Origin: Variovorax sp. PAMC26660
GTDB taxonomy: Bacteria; Pseudomonadota; Gammaproteobacteria; Burkholderiales; Burkholderiaceae_C
Direction of reading: 5' to 3'
Assembly: GCF_014302995.1 (NCBI RefSeq)
Contig: NZ_CP060295.1
Span: forward strand, 4,827,501-4,891,500
Length of the DNA stretch: 64,000 nt
In this document: piece by piece, positions 8,119 through 17,765 of the stretch
How the letters are laid out: every line of letters begins with the position of its first letter
How positions within the stretch are numbered: position 1 is the stretch's first letter
Program-made: the position numbers and the translations under genes
Notes under the pieces: generated by a model
The model's input: the letters and a program-made list of their open reading frames with translations, nothing else
What the model was told of the DNA's origin: nothing
Databases searched by the model: none

Positions 8119-8991
8119 ATGTTGACCATTCTTTTCGACGGCATCGCCTACGGCATGCTGCTCTTCGTGCTCGCCGTGGGGCTCGCCGTGACGCTCGGGT
8201 TGATGAACTTCATCAACCTCGCACACGGCGCCTTCGCCATGGCTGGCGGCTATCTCACGGTGTTCGCGATGCAGAAGCTGGGCCTGCCGTTCCTGGCCTG
8301 CCTGCCACTCGCGTTCATCGTCGTCGGATTGGCCGGGGCGCTGCTCGAACGCACGCTCTACCGGCCGATGTACGGCAAGTCGCATCTGGACCAGGTGCTC
8401 TTTTCCATCGGCCTTGCTTTCATGGCGGTGGCCGCCATCGACTACTTCGTGGGTTCGTCGCAGCAGAACGTGCAGTTGCCTGAATGGCTGCGTGGGCGCA
8501 GCGAGTTCGGCGACGGCGCTTTCATGCTGGGCATGGGGCACTACCGCCTGTTCATCATCGGCGTGTGCGCGGTGCTCACGGTGGTGTTGCAGCTCATCCT
8601 GTCGAAGACCCGCTTTGGCAGCAGGCTGCGCGCTGCGGTCGACGATCCGCGCGTGGCGGCAGGCCTGGGCATCAACGTCAACATCGTTTTCCTGCTGACC
8701 TTCGCCGTGGGCTCGGGCCTCGCGGGCCTGGGCGGTGCGCTGGGCGCGGAAATTCTCGGGCTCGACCCGACCTTCCCGCTCAAGTACATGATCTATTTCC
8801 TGATCGTGGTCTCGGTCGGCGGCACTTCGTCGATCACCGGGCCGCTCGCGGCCGCGCTGCTGCTCGGCATTGCCGACGTGGCGGGCAAGTATTTCATTCC
8901 GAAGATGGGCGCCTTCACGGTTTACCTGCTGATGATCCTGATCCTGATGTGGCGGCCGCAAGGTCTGTTCACGCGCAAAGGAGGCCGCTGA
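8119..8991 (+). CDS. livH: Branched-chain-type ABC permease LivH
   Basis: Inner-membrane permease (290 aa) of the HAAT importer, with about eight hydrophobic segments throughout and the LivH signature GLMNFINLAHGAFAM near residues 28-45. It forms the channel with LivM. Its TGA shares one base with the ATG of the next gene, so the two are coupled. The first start after the repeat-rich gap is at 8119, with no strong ribosome site visible. Confidence 0.93.
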   Translation: MLTILFDGIAYGMLLFVLAVGLAVTLGLMNFINLAHGAFAMAGGYLTVFAMQKLGLPFLACLPLAFIVVGLAGALLERTLYRPMYGKSHLDQVLFSIGLAFMAVAAIDYFVGSSQQNVQLPEWLRGRSEFGDGAFMLGMGHYRLFIIGVCAVLTVVLQLILSKTRFGSRLRAAVDDPRVAAGLGINVNIVFLLTFAVGSGLAGLGGALGAEILGLDPTFPLKYMIYFLIVVSVGGTSSITGPLAAALLLGIADVAGKYFIPKMGAFTVYLLMILILMWRPQGLFTRKGGR

Positions 8992-9982
8992 TGAGCGCAC
9001 CTTCCGCTGCCGACTTCCAGTCGGCCCTCCTGCGCAAGGCGCGCTGGCGCCCGCTCGAATTCGTGGTCTGGGCCGCAGCCTTCGCGCTGCCGCTCGTCAT
9101 GCCTTCGCATTCGCTGCTGGTCAATGAAATCGCCATCGTCGCGCTGTTCGCGATGTCGCTCGACCTGATCCTTGGCTACACCGGCATCGTGTCGCTGGGC
9201 CACGCCGCCTTCTTCGGTTTCGGCGCGTACGCGGCGGCGCTGTTCGCCAAGCTCGTCATGCCCGACCCGACCGTGGGCCTGGTGGTGGCGACGGTGCTCT
9301 CGGCTGTGCTGGGCCTGATTGCCAGCGTGACGATCCTGCGCGGCAGCGACCTCACGCGGCTGATGGTCACGCTCGGCACCGCACTGCTGCTGCTTGAACT
9401 CGCCAACAAGCTCGACTGGCTCACCGGCGGTGCCGATGGCCTGCAGGGCGTGGTGATGGGGCCGGTGCTCGGCCTGTTCGACTTCGACCTCTACGGCCGC
9501 ACGGCCGCCTGGTATTCGCTGGCCGTGATGCTGGTGCTGTTCCTGCTGATGCGCCGGCTGGTGCATTCGCCGTTCGGTGCCACGCTCAAGGCGATTCGCG
9601 ACAACCGCCTGCGCGCCATGGCCATCGGCATTCCGGTGGTGTCGCGGCTCGCGACGGTCTACACCATCGCGGCCGGCGTGGCCGGTGCCGCGGGTGCGCT
9701 GCTGGCGCAGACCACCGGCTTCGCCTCGCTCGACGTGCTGGCCTTCGACCGCTCGGCCGACGTGCTGCTGATGCTGGTGATCGGTGGCGTGGGCTGGCTC
9801 TATGGCGGCGTGGCCGGTGCCATCGTGTTCAAGCTGCTGCAGACCTGGCTGTCGGCCGTGACGCCACAGTACTGGATGTTCTGGATCGGCCTGATCCTGG
9901 TGCTGCTGGTGCTCGTGGGGCGCGAACGGCTGTTCAAGCCCTGGACATGGTTCGGTGCCGGCAAGAAGAAGGGCGGTGCGGC

Positions 9983-9986
<4 letters not shown>
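8991..9986 (+). CDS. livM: Branched-chain-type ABC permease LivM
   Basis: Second permease subunit (331 aa), with multiple membrane segments and the family signature LGYTGIVSLGHAAFFGFGAY at about residues 61-80. It ends in a short basic tail. The start ATG overlaps the LivH stop by one base and is preceded by AAAGGAGG, and its own stop overlaps the LivG start (ATGA). A longer open frame from 8484 in this phase reads antisense-like low-complexity residues and is not the true start. Confidence 0.93.
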
Positions 9987-10736
<750 letters not shown>

Positions 10737-10744
<8 letters not shown>

Positions 10745-11441
10745 ACTGCTGCGCATCGAGAACCTGAGCGCCGGCTACGGCGAAGCCGTGGTGCTGCACG
10801 ACGTGGCCTTCACGCTCGGCGAAGGCCAGACGCTGGCGCTGCTGGGCCGCAACGGCACCGGCAAGACCACGTTGATCAACACGCTGGCGGGCGCCACGCG
10901 CCAGCACGGCGGAACCATCTCGCTCGGTGGGCAGGCCTTGCACAAGCTGGCGCCGCACCAGCGCGCCACGGCCGGCATCGGCTGGGTGCCGCAGGAGCGC
11001 AACATCTTCAAGTCGCTCACGGTGCACGAGAACCTGACGGCGGTGGAGCGGCCAGGAAAGTGGAATCCGCAGCGCGTCTACGAGATGTTCCCGCGCCTGG
11101 CCGAACGCAAGACCAACCTGGGCACGCAGCTCTCGGGCGGCGAACAGCAGATGCTGGCCGTGGGCCGCGCGCTGGTGCTGAATCCGAAGCTGCTGCTGCT
11201 CGACGAACCGCTCGAAGGGCTGGCGCCGATCATCGTGGAAGAGCTGCTGCGCGCCATCCGCCGCATCACGCAGGACGAAGGGCTGGCCGCGATCATCGTG
11301 GAGCAGCACCCGCAGGCGATTCTTGCGATCTCCGACGAAGCGGTGGTGCTGGACCACGGGACCATCGTGCACACCGACAAGGCGGCGGTGCTGCGCACGC
11401 AGCCCGAGGTGCTCGACCGACTGCTGGGCGTGGCGCGCTAG
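10737..11441 (+). CDS. livF: ABC transporter ATPase LivF
   Basis: Second ATPase subunit (234 aa): Walker A GRNGTGKTT, the family-typical GIGWVPQERNIFKSLTV, signature LSGGEQQMLAVGRAL, Walker B LLLLDEP and the EQH switch. It completes the livJHMGF-type set. It overlaps livG by eight bases and is the last gene before a convergent gene at 11452, with only ten bases between their stops and no clear terminator hairpin in between. Confidence 0.93.
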
Positions 11442-11451
11442 GAAGAAGCCT

Positions 11452-12183
11452 TCAGATCGCGCAGCCGTCGGGGCCGCACATCGGCGGCGTTGCATCGGCG
11501 CTTGCCGTGGCCACCGCCTGCGATGGCCCGACGAACTCGGCCAACTTCGCCTTCCATTCCTCCGCCCGGCCCAGCCAGGGGCCGATGTCGACGCGCCCCG
11601 CATTGCCGTCGGCCTGCGTCAGCACGAAGGTCGGGAAGCCCTGGCCGCCCGCGCGTTGCAGGAACTGGCGGCTTTCGGCGATGTGCTTTGTGGTCGCTTC
11701 GCCCGATAGTTGCTTGAACGAAGCAGCGAAGGCCTCGGCATCGAAGCCGAGTTCGACGGCCAGTGCCACGATCACATCCGCATCGGCGATGCGGCGACCT
11801 TCGACATAGTGCGCGCGCTGCAGGCGATGCGCCATGTCCAGGCCACCGCCCGCACGCAGCGTCTCCGCCGCGAGGATGGCGGTGGTCGGCGGTTCGGAGT
11901 CCATCACCGCGCCCGTGTCGCGCAGCAGCCCCTCGAAGTAGCCTTCGCCGAAGGGCTGGCCCGTCATTTCGGCGATGCGGCGGTCGTGCGGCATCACGTA
12001 TTCGCGCCACTGCGGCGTGATCGCGCGGCGGTTGGCGCCGGTCATCATGCCGCCGCCGTGGAACGCGACCTTCAGGCCCGGCACGCCGCGTGCCGCTTCG
12101 ACCAGCGGCGCGGCCGCATAGCACCAGCCGCACAGCGGATCGAAGATGTAGTGCAGCGTGACCGCGTTCGCGGTGTCGTTCAC
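11452..12183 (-). CDS. DsbA family (COG3531-like) thiol oxidoreductase
   Basis: A 243-aa thioredoxin-fold protein with active site CGWC (Cys18, Cys21) in the context FDPLCGWCYAAAP, followed by a helical insertion and the thioredoxin cis-Pro region GGQGFPTFVL. There is no signal peptide, so it is likely cytoplasmic and closer to the predicted isomerase / FrnE-like group than to periplasmic DsbA. A C-terminal Cys236-x4-Cys241 pair (MCGPDGCAI) is an unusual extra. The start is GTG, overlapping the stop of the upstream MBL gene by four bases (GTGA), which indicates coupled translation with it. Confidence 0.82.
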   Translation of the reverse strand: MNDTANAVTLHYIFDPLCGWCYAAAPLVEAARGVPGLKVAFHGGGMMTGANRRAITPQWREYVMPHDRRIAEMTGQPFGEGYFEGLLRDTGAVMDSEPPTTAILAAETLRAGGGLDMAHRLQRAHYVEGRRIADADVIVALAVELGFDAEAFAASFKQLSGEATTKHIAESRQFLQRAGGQGFPTFVLTQADGNAGRVDIGPWLGRAEEWKAKLAEFVGPSQAVATASADATPPMCGPDGCAI

Positions 12184-13088
12184 TGCGGCCACTTCATTTC
12201 TCCCTTGATGACCTTGGCGCCCAACTCGAGCGACGAGGCGTCTTCCAGCTTCGGGTAGCGCTTCTTCATCGCGGCGATGAGCGCGGCCGAGTCCTTGGCC
12301 TTGTGCGCTTCCACCTCGAAGGCCTTCAGGTAGTCGCGCGTGAACTTCACCGATGCGACCGTGTACGGCGCCGAGCCGTTGGCGTTCGGCAGATAGTGGC
12401 CGGGCACCACGGTCTTGGGGTGCAGGGCTTCGATGCGGCCCAGCGTCTTGATCCAGTCGCGGCGCGATTCGGGCGTTTGCGTGTCGGCCACCCACACATG
12501 GATGTTGGCCGACACGGGGATGCCGCCGACCACGGCCTTGATCGACGGAATCCACGCGAAGGTGCGCTCGGGCGTGGGGCTGTCGAGTCCGACGATCTGG
12601 ATCTTGCGGCCTTCGAGCGTCAGGCTGTCGCCGGCCAGCGGCTGCGGCACGACCAGCGCCTTGGGCGCGTTGTCCTTGAGGATCGGGCCCCAGTGTGCGA
12701 GCTTGCCGTCTTTCGAGGCCTGGATGGCGGCCACGGTTTGCGGCGTGGCGACGATCTTCGCGTCGGGGAAGGCGGCCTGGATCACGTCGAGGCCGAAGTA
12801 GTAATCAGGGTCGCTGTGGCTGATGTAGACCGTGGTCAGCTTCTTGCCGCTGGCCTTGATCTTCTGCACCAGCGCCTCGGCGTCGTTGCGCTGGAACTGC
12901 GCGTCGATCAGCACCGCGTCGGTCTGGCCGGTGACCAGCTCGGACGACACCGGGAACATCGACTTGGCGCCAGGGTTGTACACGTCGAGCTTGAGCGGTT
13001 CGGTGGCCTGGGCAGCCTGAACGGCCAAGGGGGCGAGGCTCAGCGTGGTGGCGAGGGCGGCGGCGGAAATCAGGGCTCTGCGGAACAT
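12180..13088 (-). CDS. Secreted metallo-beta-lactamase-fold hydrolase with altered metal motif
   Basis: A 302-aa MBL-fold protein with a clear signal peptide (basic start, AQA cleavage near residue 26), so it is periplasmic. The usual HxHxDH zinc motif reads H91-S-D93-P-D95-Y96: the second histidine is Asp and the last is Tyr. Further metal-site histidines seem present (SANIHVW, VPGHYLPN). It could bind one metal, or a different metal, or be non-catalytic. Start at 13088 is chosen by the signal peptide. It is translationally coupled to the DsbA-like gene and lies downstream of a LysR gene on the same strand. Substrate unknown. Confidence 0.8.
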   Translation of the reverse strand: MFRRALISAAALATTLSLAPLAVQAAQATEPLKLDVYNPGAKSMFPVSSELVTGQTDAVLIDAQFQRNDAEALVQKIKASGKKLTTVYISHSDPDYYFGLDVIQAAFPDAKIVATPQTVAAIQASKDGKLAHWGPILKDNAPKALVVPQPLAGDSLTLEGRKIQIVGLDSPTPERTFAWIPSIKAVVGGIPVSANIHVWVADTQTPESRRDWIKTLGRIEALHPKTVVPGHYLPNANGSAPYTVASVKFTRDYLKAFEVEAHKAKDSAALIAAMKKRYPKLEDASSLELGAKVIKGEMKWPQ

Positions 13089-13206
13089 GGCGGGCTTTCG
13101 TTGAAGGATGGAATGCGTGACAGCACGAACAGACCGAATGTTAGATTTCCTGAAACGAAACAAAAACCACCTCTGATGCAATGGATCGTTTCTGTTTTCG
13201 GTCGAA

Positions 13207-14136
13207 TCACGTGCGATGCGGCCCCTCTGCAAGCCGGTCCGTGGCGCAGCGCTCGAGGTGTGCCACCAGCAACTGCGCCGACGGCGACAGCGTCGCTTCG
13301 CCGCGAAAGCAGATCGCAAATCGCCGGCGCGCCCAGGCGTCGGTCAATGGCATCAATCGCAGCCCGAAGGCATCGGTAAAGGGCCGTGCAACTTCCGCAG
13401 GCACCACGCTGATCGCGAGCCCGGCGCGCACCACGCGCAGCGCCGCGTCGAAGTTGGACACCAGCACGCGGTACACCAGCGGCTTGCCCGCGACGGCCGC
13501 CTCGCGTGCCAGCATCAGCTGCACGGCGCTCAGCGCGGGCATGCCGACGAACTCGTGGCCGAGCACTTCCTCGAAGCGCACCTGCGCGTGGCGGGCCACG
13601 GGGTGCGTCGGGTGCGAGACGATGGCCAGGTGGTCCGAGCGGTAGTCGCGCCGCTCCAGCCCTTCCAGGTCGGCGGCGTCCCAGCACAGGCCGATGGAGG
13701 CGCTGCCCTCGCGGATGCCGCGCACGATCTCGGGGCTGACGCGCTCTTCCATGTCGACGCGGATGTCGCGGTGCGCAGGGTTCTTCAGGAAGTCGGCCAC
13801 GTCCTCGGCCAGCGATTCGGCCATGACGGAGGCCGAAGCCAGGATGCGCACATGCCCGCGCGCGCCGCCGGCATAGGAGGCCATGTCGCGCTCGATGCGG
13901 TTCGCGCTGCCGAGCATCGCGCGTGCGTGTTCCAGCAGCGTCTCGCCGGCTGGCGTCGGCATCACGCCGCGGCGCTTGCGCAGCAGGAGCGGCGTGCCGA
14001 CGGTGTCTTCGAGCTGGGCGAGGCGCTTGCTGATCGCCGAGCCCACGATGCTGGCCTGTTCGCCGGCCCGCGCGATGCTGCGGGTTTCGCAGACGGAGAC
14101 GAACAGGCGCAGGGTGGTCAGGTCGAGGTCTCGCAT
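13207..14136 (-). CDS. LysR family transcriptional regulator
   Basis: A 309-aa LysR regulator: N-terminal winged helix (about residues 1-60, with the ARAGEQASIVGSAISKRLAQ recognition region) and a C-terminal periplasmic-binding-like effector domain. The start at 14136 gives the standard MRDLDLTTLRLF opening; an in-frame ATG 21 bases upstream is less likely. It is divergent from the HMG-CoA lyase operon, 101 bp away, and is therefore the likely regulator of that operon, with a carboxylic acid or CoA ester as effector. It could also read through toward the MBL gene. Confidence 0.9.
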   Translation of the reverse strand: MRDLDLTTLRLFVSVCETRSIARAGEQASIVGSAISKRLAQLEDTVGTPLLLRKRRGVMPTPAGETLLEHARAMLGSANRIERDMASYAGGARGHVRILASASVMAESLAEDVADFLKNPAHRDIRVDMEERVSPEIVRGIREGSASIGLCWDAADLEGLERRDYRSDHLAIVSHPTHPVARHAQVRFEEVLGHEFVGMPALSAVQLMLAREAAVAGKPLVYRVLVSNFDAALRVVRAGLAISVVPAEVARPFTDAFGLRLMPLTDAWARRRFAICFRGEATLSPSAQLLVAHLERCATDRLAEGPHRT

Positions 14137-14149
14137 GATGTTCCGTTTG

Positions 14150-14166
14150 GGAAGCAAATGGCTTCC
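14150..14166. promoter_or_regulatory. Inverted repeat in LysR/HMG-CoA lyase divergent region
   Basis: GGAAGC and GCTTCC form a perfect six-base inverted repeat with a five-base spacer, directly upstream of the LysR start and inside the 101-bp divergent region. It has the position of a LysR recognition or autoregulation site, although it is not a textbook T-N11-A box. A TAATAT at 14199-14204 could be a -10 for the operon; no convincing -35 is visible. Confidence 0.35.
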
Positions 14167-14237
14167 GAAATGTACCTTCTAGGTCGAATCGGAACTTCTA
14201 ATATCGGCGCCGTACCCCTCACGACGGAGACAAAGTC

Positions 14238-15185
14238 TTGATTCACGCCTTCCTGCCGCTCCGCGCGGTCGTCCGCGAAGTGGGGCTGCGCGATGGCCTC
14301 CAGAGCATCGCGCGGACCCTGCCCACAGCGCACAAGCTCGAATGGATCCGCGACGCGCACGCGGCGGGCCAGCGCGAGATCGAGGTCGGCTCCTTCGTGC
14401 CGGCGCGCCTGCTGCCGCAACTGGCGGACACCGCCGAACTGCTGGCGTATGCGAAGACGCTGCCAGGTCTTTTCGCGTCGGTGCTGGTGCCCAACCTGAA
14501 GGGCGCGCTGCGGGCGATCGACGGCGAGGCCGACTTGATGGTCGTGCCCCTGTCGGCCAGCCACGCGCACAGCCTTGCCAACCTGCGCAAGACGCCCGAC
14601 GAGGTGGTGGCCGAGGTCGGCCGCATCCGGGCTGCGCGCGACGCGGCCGGCTCGAAGACGCTGATCGAAGGCGGTGTCGGCACTGCCTTCGGCTGCACGA
14701 TCCAGGGCCATGTCGCGCCGGGCGAGGCGTTGCGGCTGATGCAGGCCTTGCTCGATGCGGGGGCCGATCGCGTCAGCCTTGCCGACACCGTCGGCTATGC
14801 AGATCCCGCGATGGTTCGCAGCCTGTTCGAGCGCGCGTTGCGCATCGCGGGCGACCGCCTCTGGTGCGGCCACTTCCACGACACGCGCGGGCTGGGCCTC
14901 GCCAATGTCTATGCCGCGCTGGAGGTCGGCATCGCGCGCTTCGACGCCTGCCTGGCGGGCATCGGCGGCTGCCCGCATGCCCCCGGAGCCAGCGGCAATG
15001 TCGACACGGAAGACCTGGTCTTCATGCTCGAAAGCATGGGCGTCGCGACCGGCGTCGATTTGCCCGGGCTGCTCGAACTGCGCCAGCGCGTGGCCGGTTG
15101 GCTGGACGGCGAGACCCTGCAGGGCACCGTGTGGCGAGCGGGCTTCCCGAAGACCTTCGTGCCCACGACTGGAGTGGTGGCATGA
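14238..15185 (+). CDS. Hydroxymethylglutaryl-CoA lyase
   Basis: A TIM-barrel lyase (315 aa) cleaving HMG-CoA to acetoacetate and acetyl-CoA, or a close analogue. Catalytic Arg18-Asp19 (GLRDG), metal ligands His212 and His214 (HFHDT) and the mobile-loop Cys245 (GGCPHAPGA) are all present. The start is TTG, eight bases after a GGAGA ribosome site; no ATG fits. Its stop overlaps the start of the CoA-transferase gene (ATGA). Citramalyl-CoA or similar tertiary hydroxyacyl-CoAs are alternative substrates. Confidence 0.9.
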   Translation: MIHAFLPLRAVVREVGLRDGLQSIARTLPTAHKLEWIRDAHAAGQREIEVGSFVPARLLPQLADTAELLAYAKTLPGLFASVLVPNLKGALRAIDGEADLMVVPLSASHAHSLANLRKTPDEVVAEVGRIRAARDAAGSKTLIEGGVGTAFGCTIQGHVAPGEALRLMQALLDAGADRVSLADTVGYADPAMVRSLFERALRIAGDRLWCGHFHDTRGLGLANVYAALEVGIARFDACLAGIGGCPHAPGASGNVDTEDLVFMLESMGVATGVDLPGLLELRQRVAGWLDGETLQGTVWRAGFPKTFVPTTGVVA

Positions 15186-16390
15186 GCGCGGCGTCCACCG
15201 AAGAAAGGCGCCTGCCGCTCGCCGGCATCCGTGTCATCGAGTTCACTCACATGGTCATGGGCCCGACCTGCGGCATGGTGCTCGCGGACCTGGGGGCTGA
15301 AGTCATCAAGGTCGAGCCGATCGAGGGCGACCGCACGCGGCACCTGCTGGGCGCGGGCGCGGGTTTCTTTCCGATGTTCAACCGCAACAAGAAGAGCATT
15401 GCGCTCGACCTGCGCAACCCGCGGGGGCTCGAAGCGGCACTGCGCCTGTGCGCCACCGCCGATGTGGTGGCGCAGAACTTCCGACCCGGGACCATGGACA
15501 AGTACGGCCTGGGCTACGCCGCACTCGGCAGGCTCAACCCGCGCCTGGTGTACGTGAACCATACGGGCTTCCTGCCCGGCCCCTATGAGCACCGCACCGC
15601 GCTCGACGAGGTGGTGCAGATGATGGGCGGGCTCGCCTACATGACCGGCCGCCCAGGCGATCCGCTGCGCGCGGGCACGAGCGTGAACGACATCATGGGC
15701 GGCATGTTCGGCGCCATCGGTGCCATCGCCGCGCTGATGCAGCGCGGCGAGACGGGCAAGGGGCAGGAGGTTCAGTCGGCGCTGTTCGAGAACAACGTGT
15801 TCCTGGTCGGCCAGCACATGATGCAGTACGCCATCACCGGGCAGGCGGCGGCACCGATGCCCGAACGCATCTCGGCCTGGGCGCTGTACGACGTGTTCAC
15901 CGTGAAAGACGGCGAGCAGATCTTCCTGGCCGCGGTGAGCGACGCGCAGTGGAAGGTGTTCTGCGACGCAATGGGTTTCAACGACCTGAAGACCGATGCC
16001 GCCCTGGGCACCAACAACGACCGGGTGCGCCTGCGGCCCACGCTGCTGGCGGACCTGCGGCTGCGGCTCGCCGACCGCTCGGCGGCGGAGCTGTCCGCCA
16101 TCTTCGAGGCGCACGGCTTGCCCTTCGCGCCGATCACCCGGCCCGAAGACCTCTACGACGATCCACACCTGAAGGCCACCGGCGGGCTGGCGGACATCCG
16201 CCTGCCGGACGGCGAGCGCGCCGGCCAGATGGCGCAGACAACCCTGTTCCCGATCACGCTCGACGGGCAGCGCCTGGGCGTGCGCCTGAATCCACCGACG
16301 CTGGGTGAGCACACCCGCGAACTGCTGGCCGAGCTTGGCTATGCCGACGAGCAGGTGAACGCGCTGCACGCCGATGCGGCCGTGGGCTGA
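15182..16390 (+). CDS. Class III (CaiB/BaiF) CoA-transferase
   Basis: A 402-aa CoA-transferase of the formyl-CoA transferase family. The N-terminal GIRVIEFTHMVMGPTCGMVLADLGAEVIKVE type opening is in the expected place, and the catalytic aspartate is Asp170 in TSVNDIMGG. It would load CoA onto the free acid that the lyase then cleaves, probably using succinyl-CoA or acetyl-CoA as donor. It is translationally coupled to the lyase and followed, 39 bp on, by a Bug-type binding protein. The true acid substrate is unknown; 3-hydroxy-3-methylglutarate is the simplest guess. Confidence 0.9.
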   Translation: MSAASTEERRLPLAGIRVIEFTHMVMGPTCGMVLADLGAEVIKVEPIEGDRTRHLLGAGAGFFPMFNRNKKSIALDLRNPRGLEAALRLCATADVVAQNFRPGTMDKYGLGYAALGRLNPRLVYVNHTGFLPGPYEHRTALDEVVQMMGGLAYMTGRPGDPLRAGTSVNDIMGGMFGAIGAIAALMQRGETGKGQEVQSALFENNVFLVGQHMMQYAITGQAAAPMPERISAWALYDVFTVKDGEQIFLAAVSDAQWKVFCDAMGFNDLKTDAALGTNNDRVRLRPTLLADLRLRLADRSAAELSAIFEAHGLPFAPITRPEDLYDDPHLKATGGLADIRLPDGERAGQMAQTTLFPITLDGQRLGVRLNPPTLGEHTRELLAELGYADEQVNALHADAAVG

Positions 16391-16429
16391 GCGCAGAGAT
16401 TCTTCAAAACCATAAAGAGAGACAACACA

Positions 16430-17416
16430 ATGACCCGGATTCTTCCCACGATGAACCGCCGCACCGCCCTGGGCTTCGGCGCCGCCGCCGCCGCGCTGGC
16501 GGCATGTCCCGCGCTCGCGCAGGGCTCCGACAAACCCATCCGATTCATCCTGCCGATCAGCGCCGGCTCGGGCGTCGATACCATTGTGCGCGCCGCATCG
16601 GTCGCGCTCGGCAAGGCCTTCGGCCAGCCAGTGGTGATCGAGAACCTGCCGGGCGCGGGCGGCATCACCGGCGCCGCGGCCATCGTCAAGGCCGCGCCCG
16701 ACGGGCTCACGCTGGGCATGGTGTCGAACAACCACGTCATCAACCCGGCAGTGTTCAAGAAGATGCCCTTCGACGCGATCAACGACGTCACGCCGATCAG
16801 CGTGGTGGGCGCGACGCCGCTGGTGCTGGTGGTGAACCCGAAGCTGCCCGCGAAGAATGTGAAGGAGCTGGTCGCGTTGCTGCGCGCGAAGCCCGAGGGC
16901 TACAACTACGCCTCGTCGGGCAACGGCACGATCATCCACCTGGCGGGCGAGATGTTCATGGACGAAGCCGGTGTGAAGGCGCGGCACATTCCCTACAAGG
17001 GCACCGGTCCGATGGTGACCGACATGATCGCGGGGCAGGTCGAGATCGGCGTGGTCGCGCTGCCGGCCGTGCAGCAGCACATCAGGAGCGGTGCGCTGCG
17101 CGCCATCGGCCTGTGCGGGCCGGCGCGCTCGCCTGCGGCACCCGACATTCCGACCATCGCCGAGCAAGGCTTGCCGAACTACAGCATCGAAGGCTGGTTC
17201 GCGGTGATCGGGCCGCCGAAGATGCAGGCGGCCGATGTGCAGCGCGTCCACGACGCGGTGGTCGCGGCCTTCACCAGTGCCGACGTGCGCGAGGCCATGG
17301 ACAAGCAGGGCAACATCATCAAGCCCACGTCACCCGGGCAGGCGGTCAGCTACTTTCGCAGCGAGGCAGCACGCTATGCGGCGCTGGTGAAGAAGGCGAA
17401 CGTGGTCCTGGAGTGA
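16430..17416 (+). CDS. Bug/TctC family tripartite transporter substrate-binding protein
   Basis: Periplasmic solute-binding protein (328 aa) with an N-terminal signal peptide (basic MNRR, Ala-rich core, cleavage near ALAQG) and the Bug signatures IRFILPISAGSGVDTIVR and VVIENLPGAGG. This family feeds TctAB-type transporters with carboxylates. No TctA/TctB genes are nearby, which is common for these expanded orphan binding proteins in Burkholderiales. An in-frame ATG at 16451 is an alternative start. Position in the lyase/CoA-transferase operon suggests that it captures the same acid. Confidence 0.9.
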   Translation: MTRILPTMNRRTALGFGAAAAALAACPALAQGSDKPIRFILPISAGSGVDTIVRAASVALGKAFGQPVVIENLPGAGGITGAAAIVKAAPDGLTLGMVSNNHVINPAVFKKMPFDAINDVTPISVVGATPLVLVVNPKLPAKNVKELVALLRAKPEGYNYASSGNGTIIHLAGEMFMDEAGVKARHIPYKGTGPMVTDMIAGQVEIGVVALPAVQQHIRSGALRAIGLCGPARSPAAPDIPTIAEQGLPNYSIEGWFAVIGPPKMQAADVQRVHDAVVAAFTSADVREAMDKQGNIIKPTSPGQAVSYFRSEAARYAALVKKANVVLE

Positions 17417-17425
17417 TGCGAGGGC

Positions 17426-17746
17426 TCAGCCCTGGCTCGTGAGCTTGAGTCCCAGGATGCCCGCGACGATGAGTCCCACGCAGACCAGCCGCGCCGCGTT
17501 GGCCGGCTCGTGAAACAGCACGATGCCCAGGATCACCGTGCCCACGGCACCGATGCCGGTCCACACCGCGTAGGCCGTGCCCACGGGCAGCGAGCGCATC
17601 GCCCAGCCCAGCAGGATCACGCTGAGCACCATCGAGATGGCGGTGCCGACCGATGGCCAGAGTTTGGTGAACCCTTCGGTGTACTTGAGGCCGATGGCCC
17701 AGCCGATTTCGAGCAGGCCCGCGAAGAACAAGACAACCCACGCCAT
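17426..17746 (-). CDS. sugE: SMR family guanidinium exporter (SugE/Gdx)
   Basis: A 106-aa four-helix small multidrug resistance protein. The helix 1 motif [17 protein letters not shown] with its central Glu14 and the [18 protein letters not shown] segment are characteristic of the SugE/Gdx subgroup, which exports guanidinium with proton exchange rather than the broad EmrE type. AAGGAG lies six bases before the ATG. It sits 19 bp downstream of the HPP-CBS gene on the same strand, so the two probably share a transcript; there is no room for a guanidine riboswitch directly upstream. Confidence 0.9.
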   Translation of the reverse strand: MAWVVLFFAGLLEIGWAIGLKYTEGFTKLWPSVGTAISMVLSVILLGWAMRSLPVGTAYAVWTGIGAVGTVILGIVLFHEPANAARLVCVGLIVAGILGLKLTSQG

Positions 17747-17765
17747 GAGCGCTCCTTGAAAAGTT

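Noticed and set aside
7786..9000. Open frames across the repeat region, both strands
   Set aside because: They translate the inverted repeat cores; the identical peptide strings on both strands come from the repeat, and no ribosome site is present.
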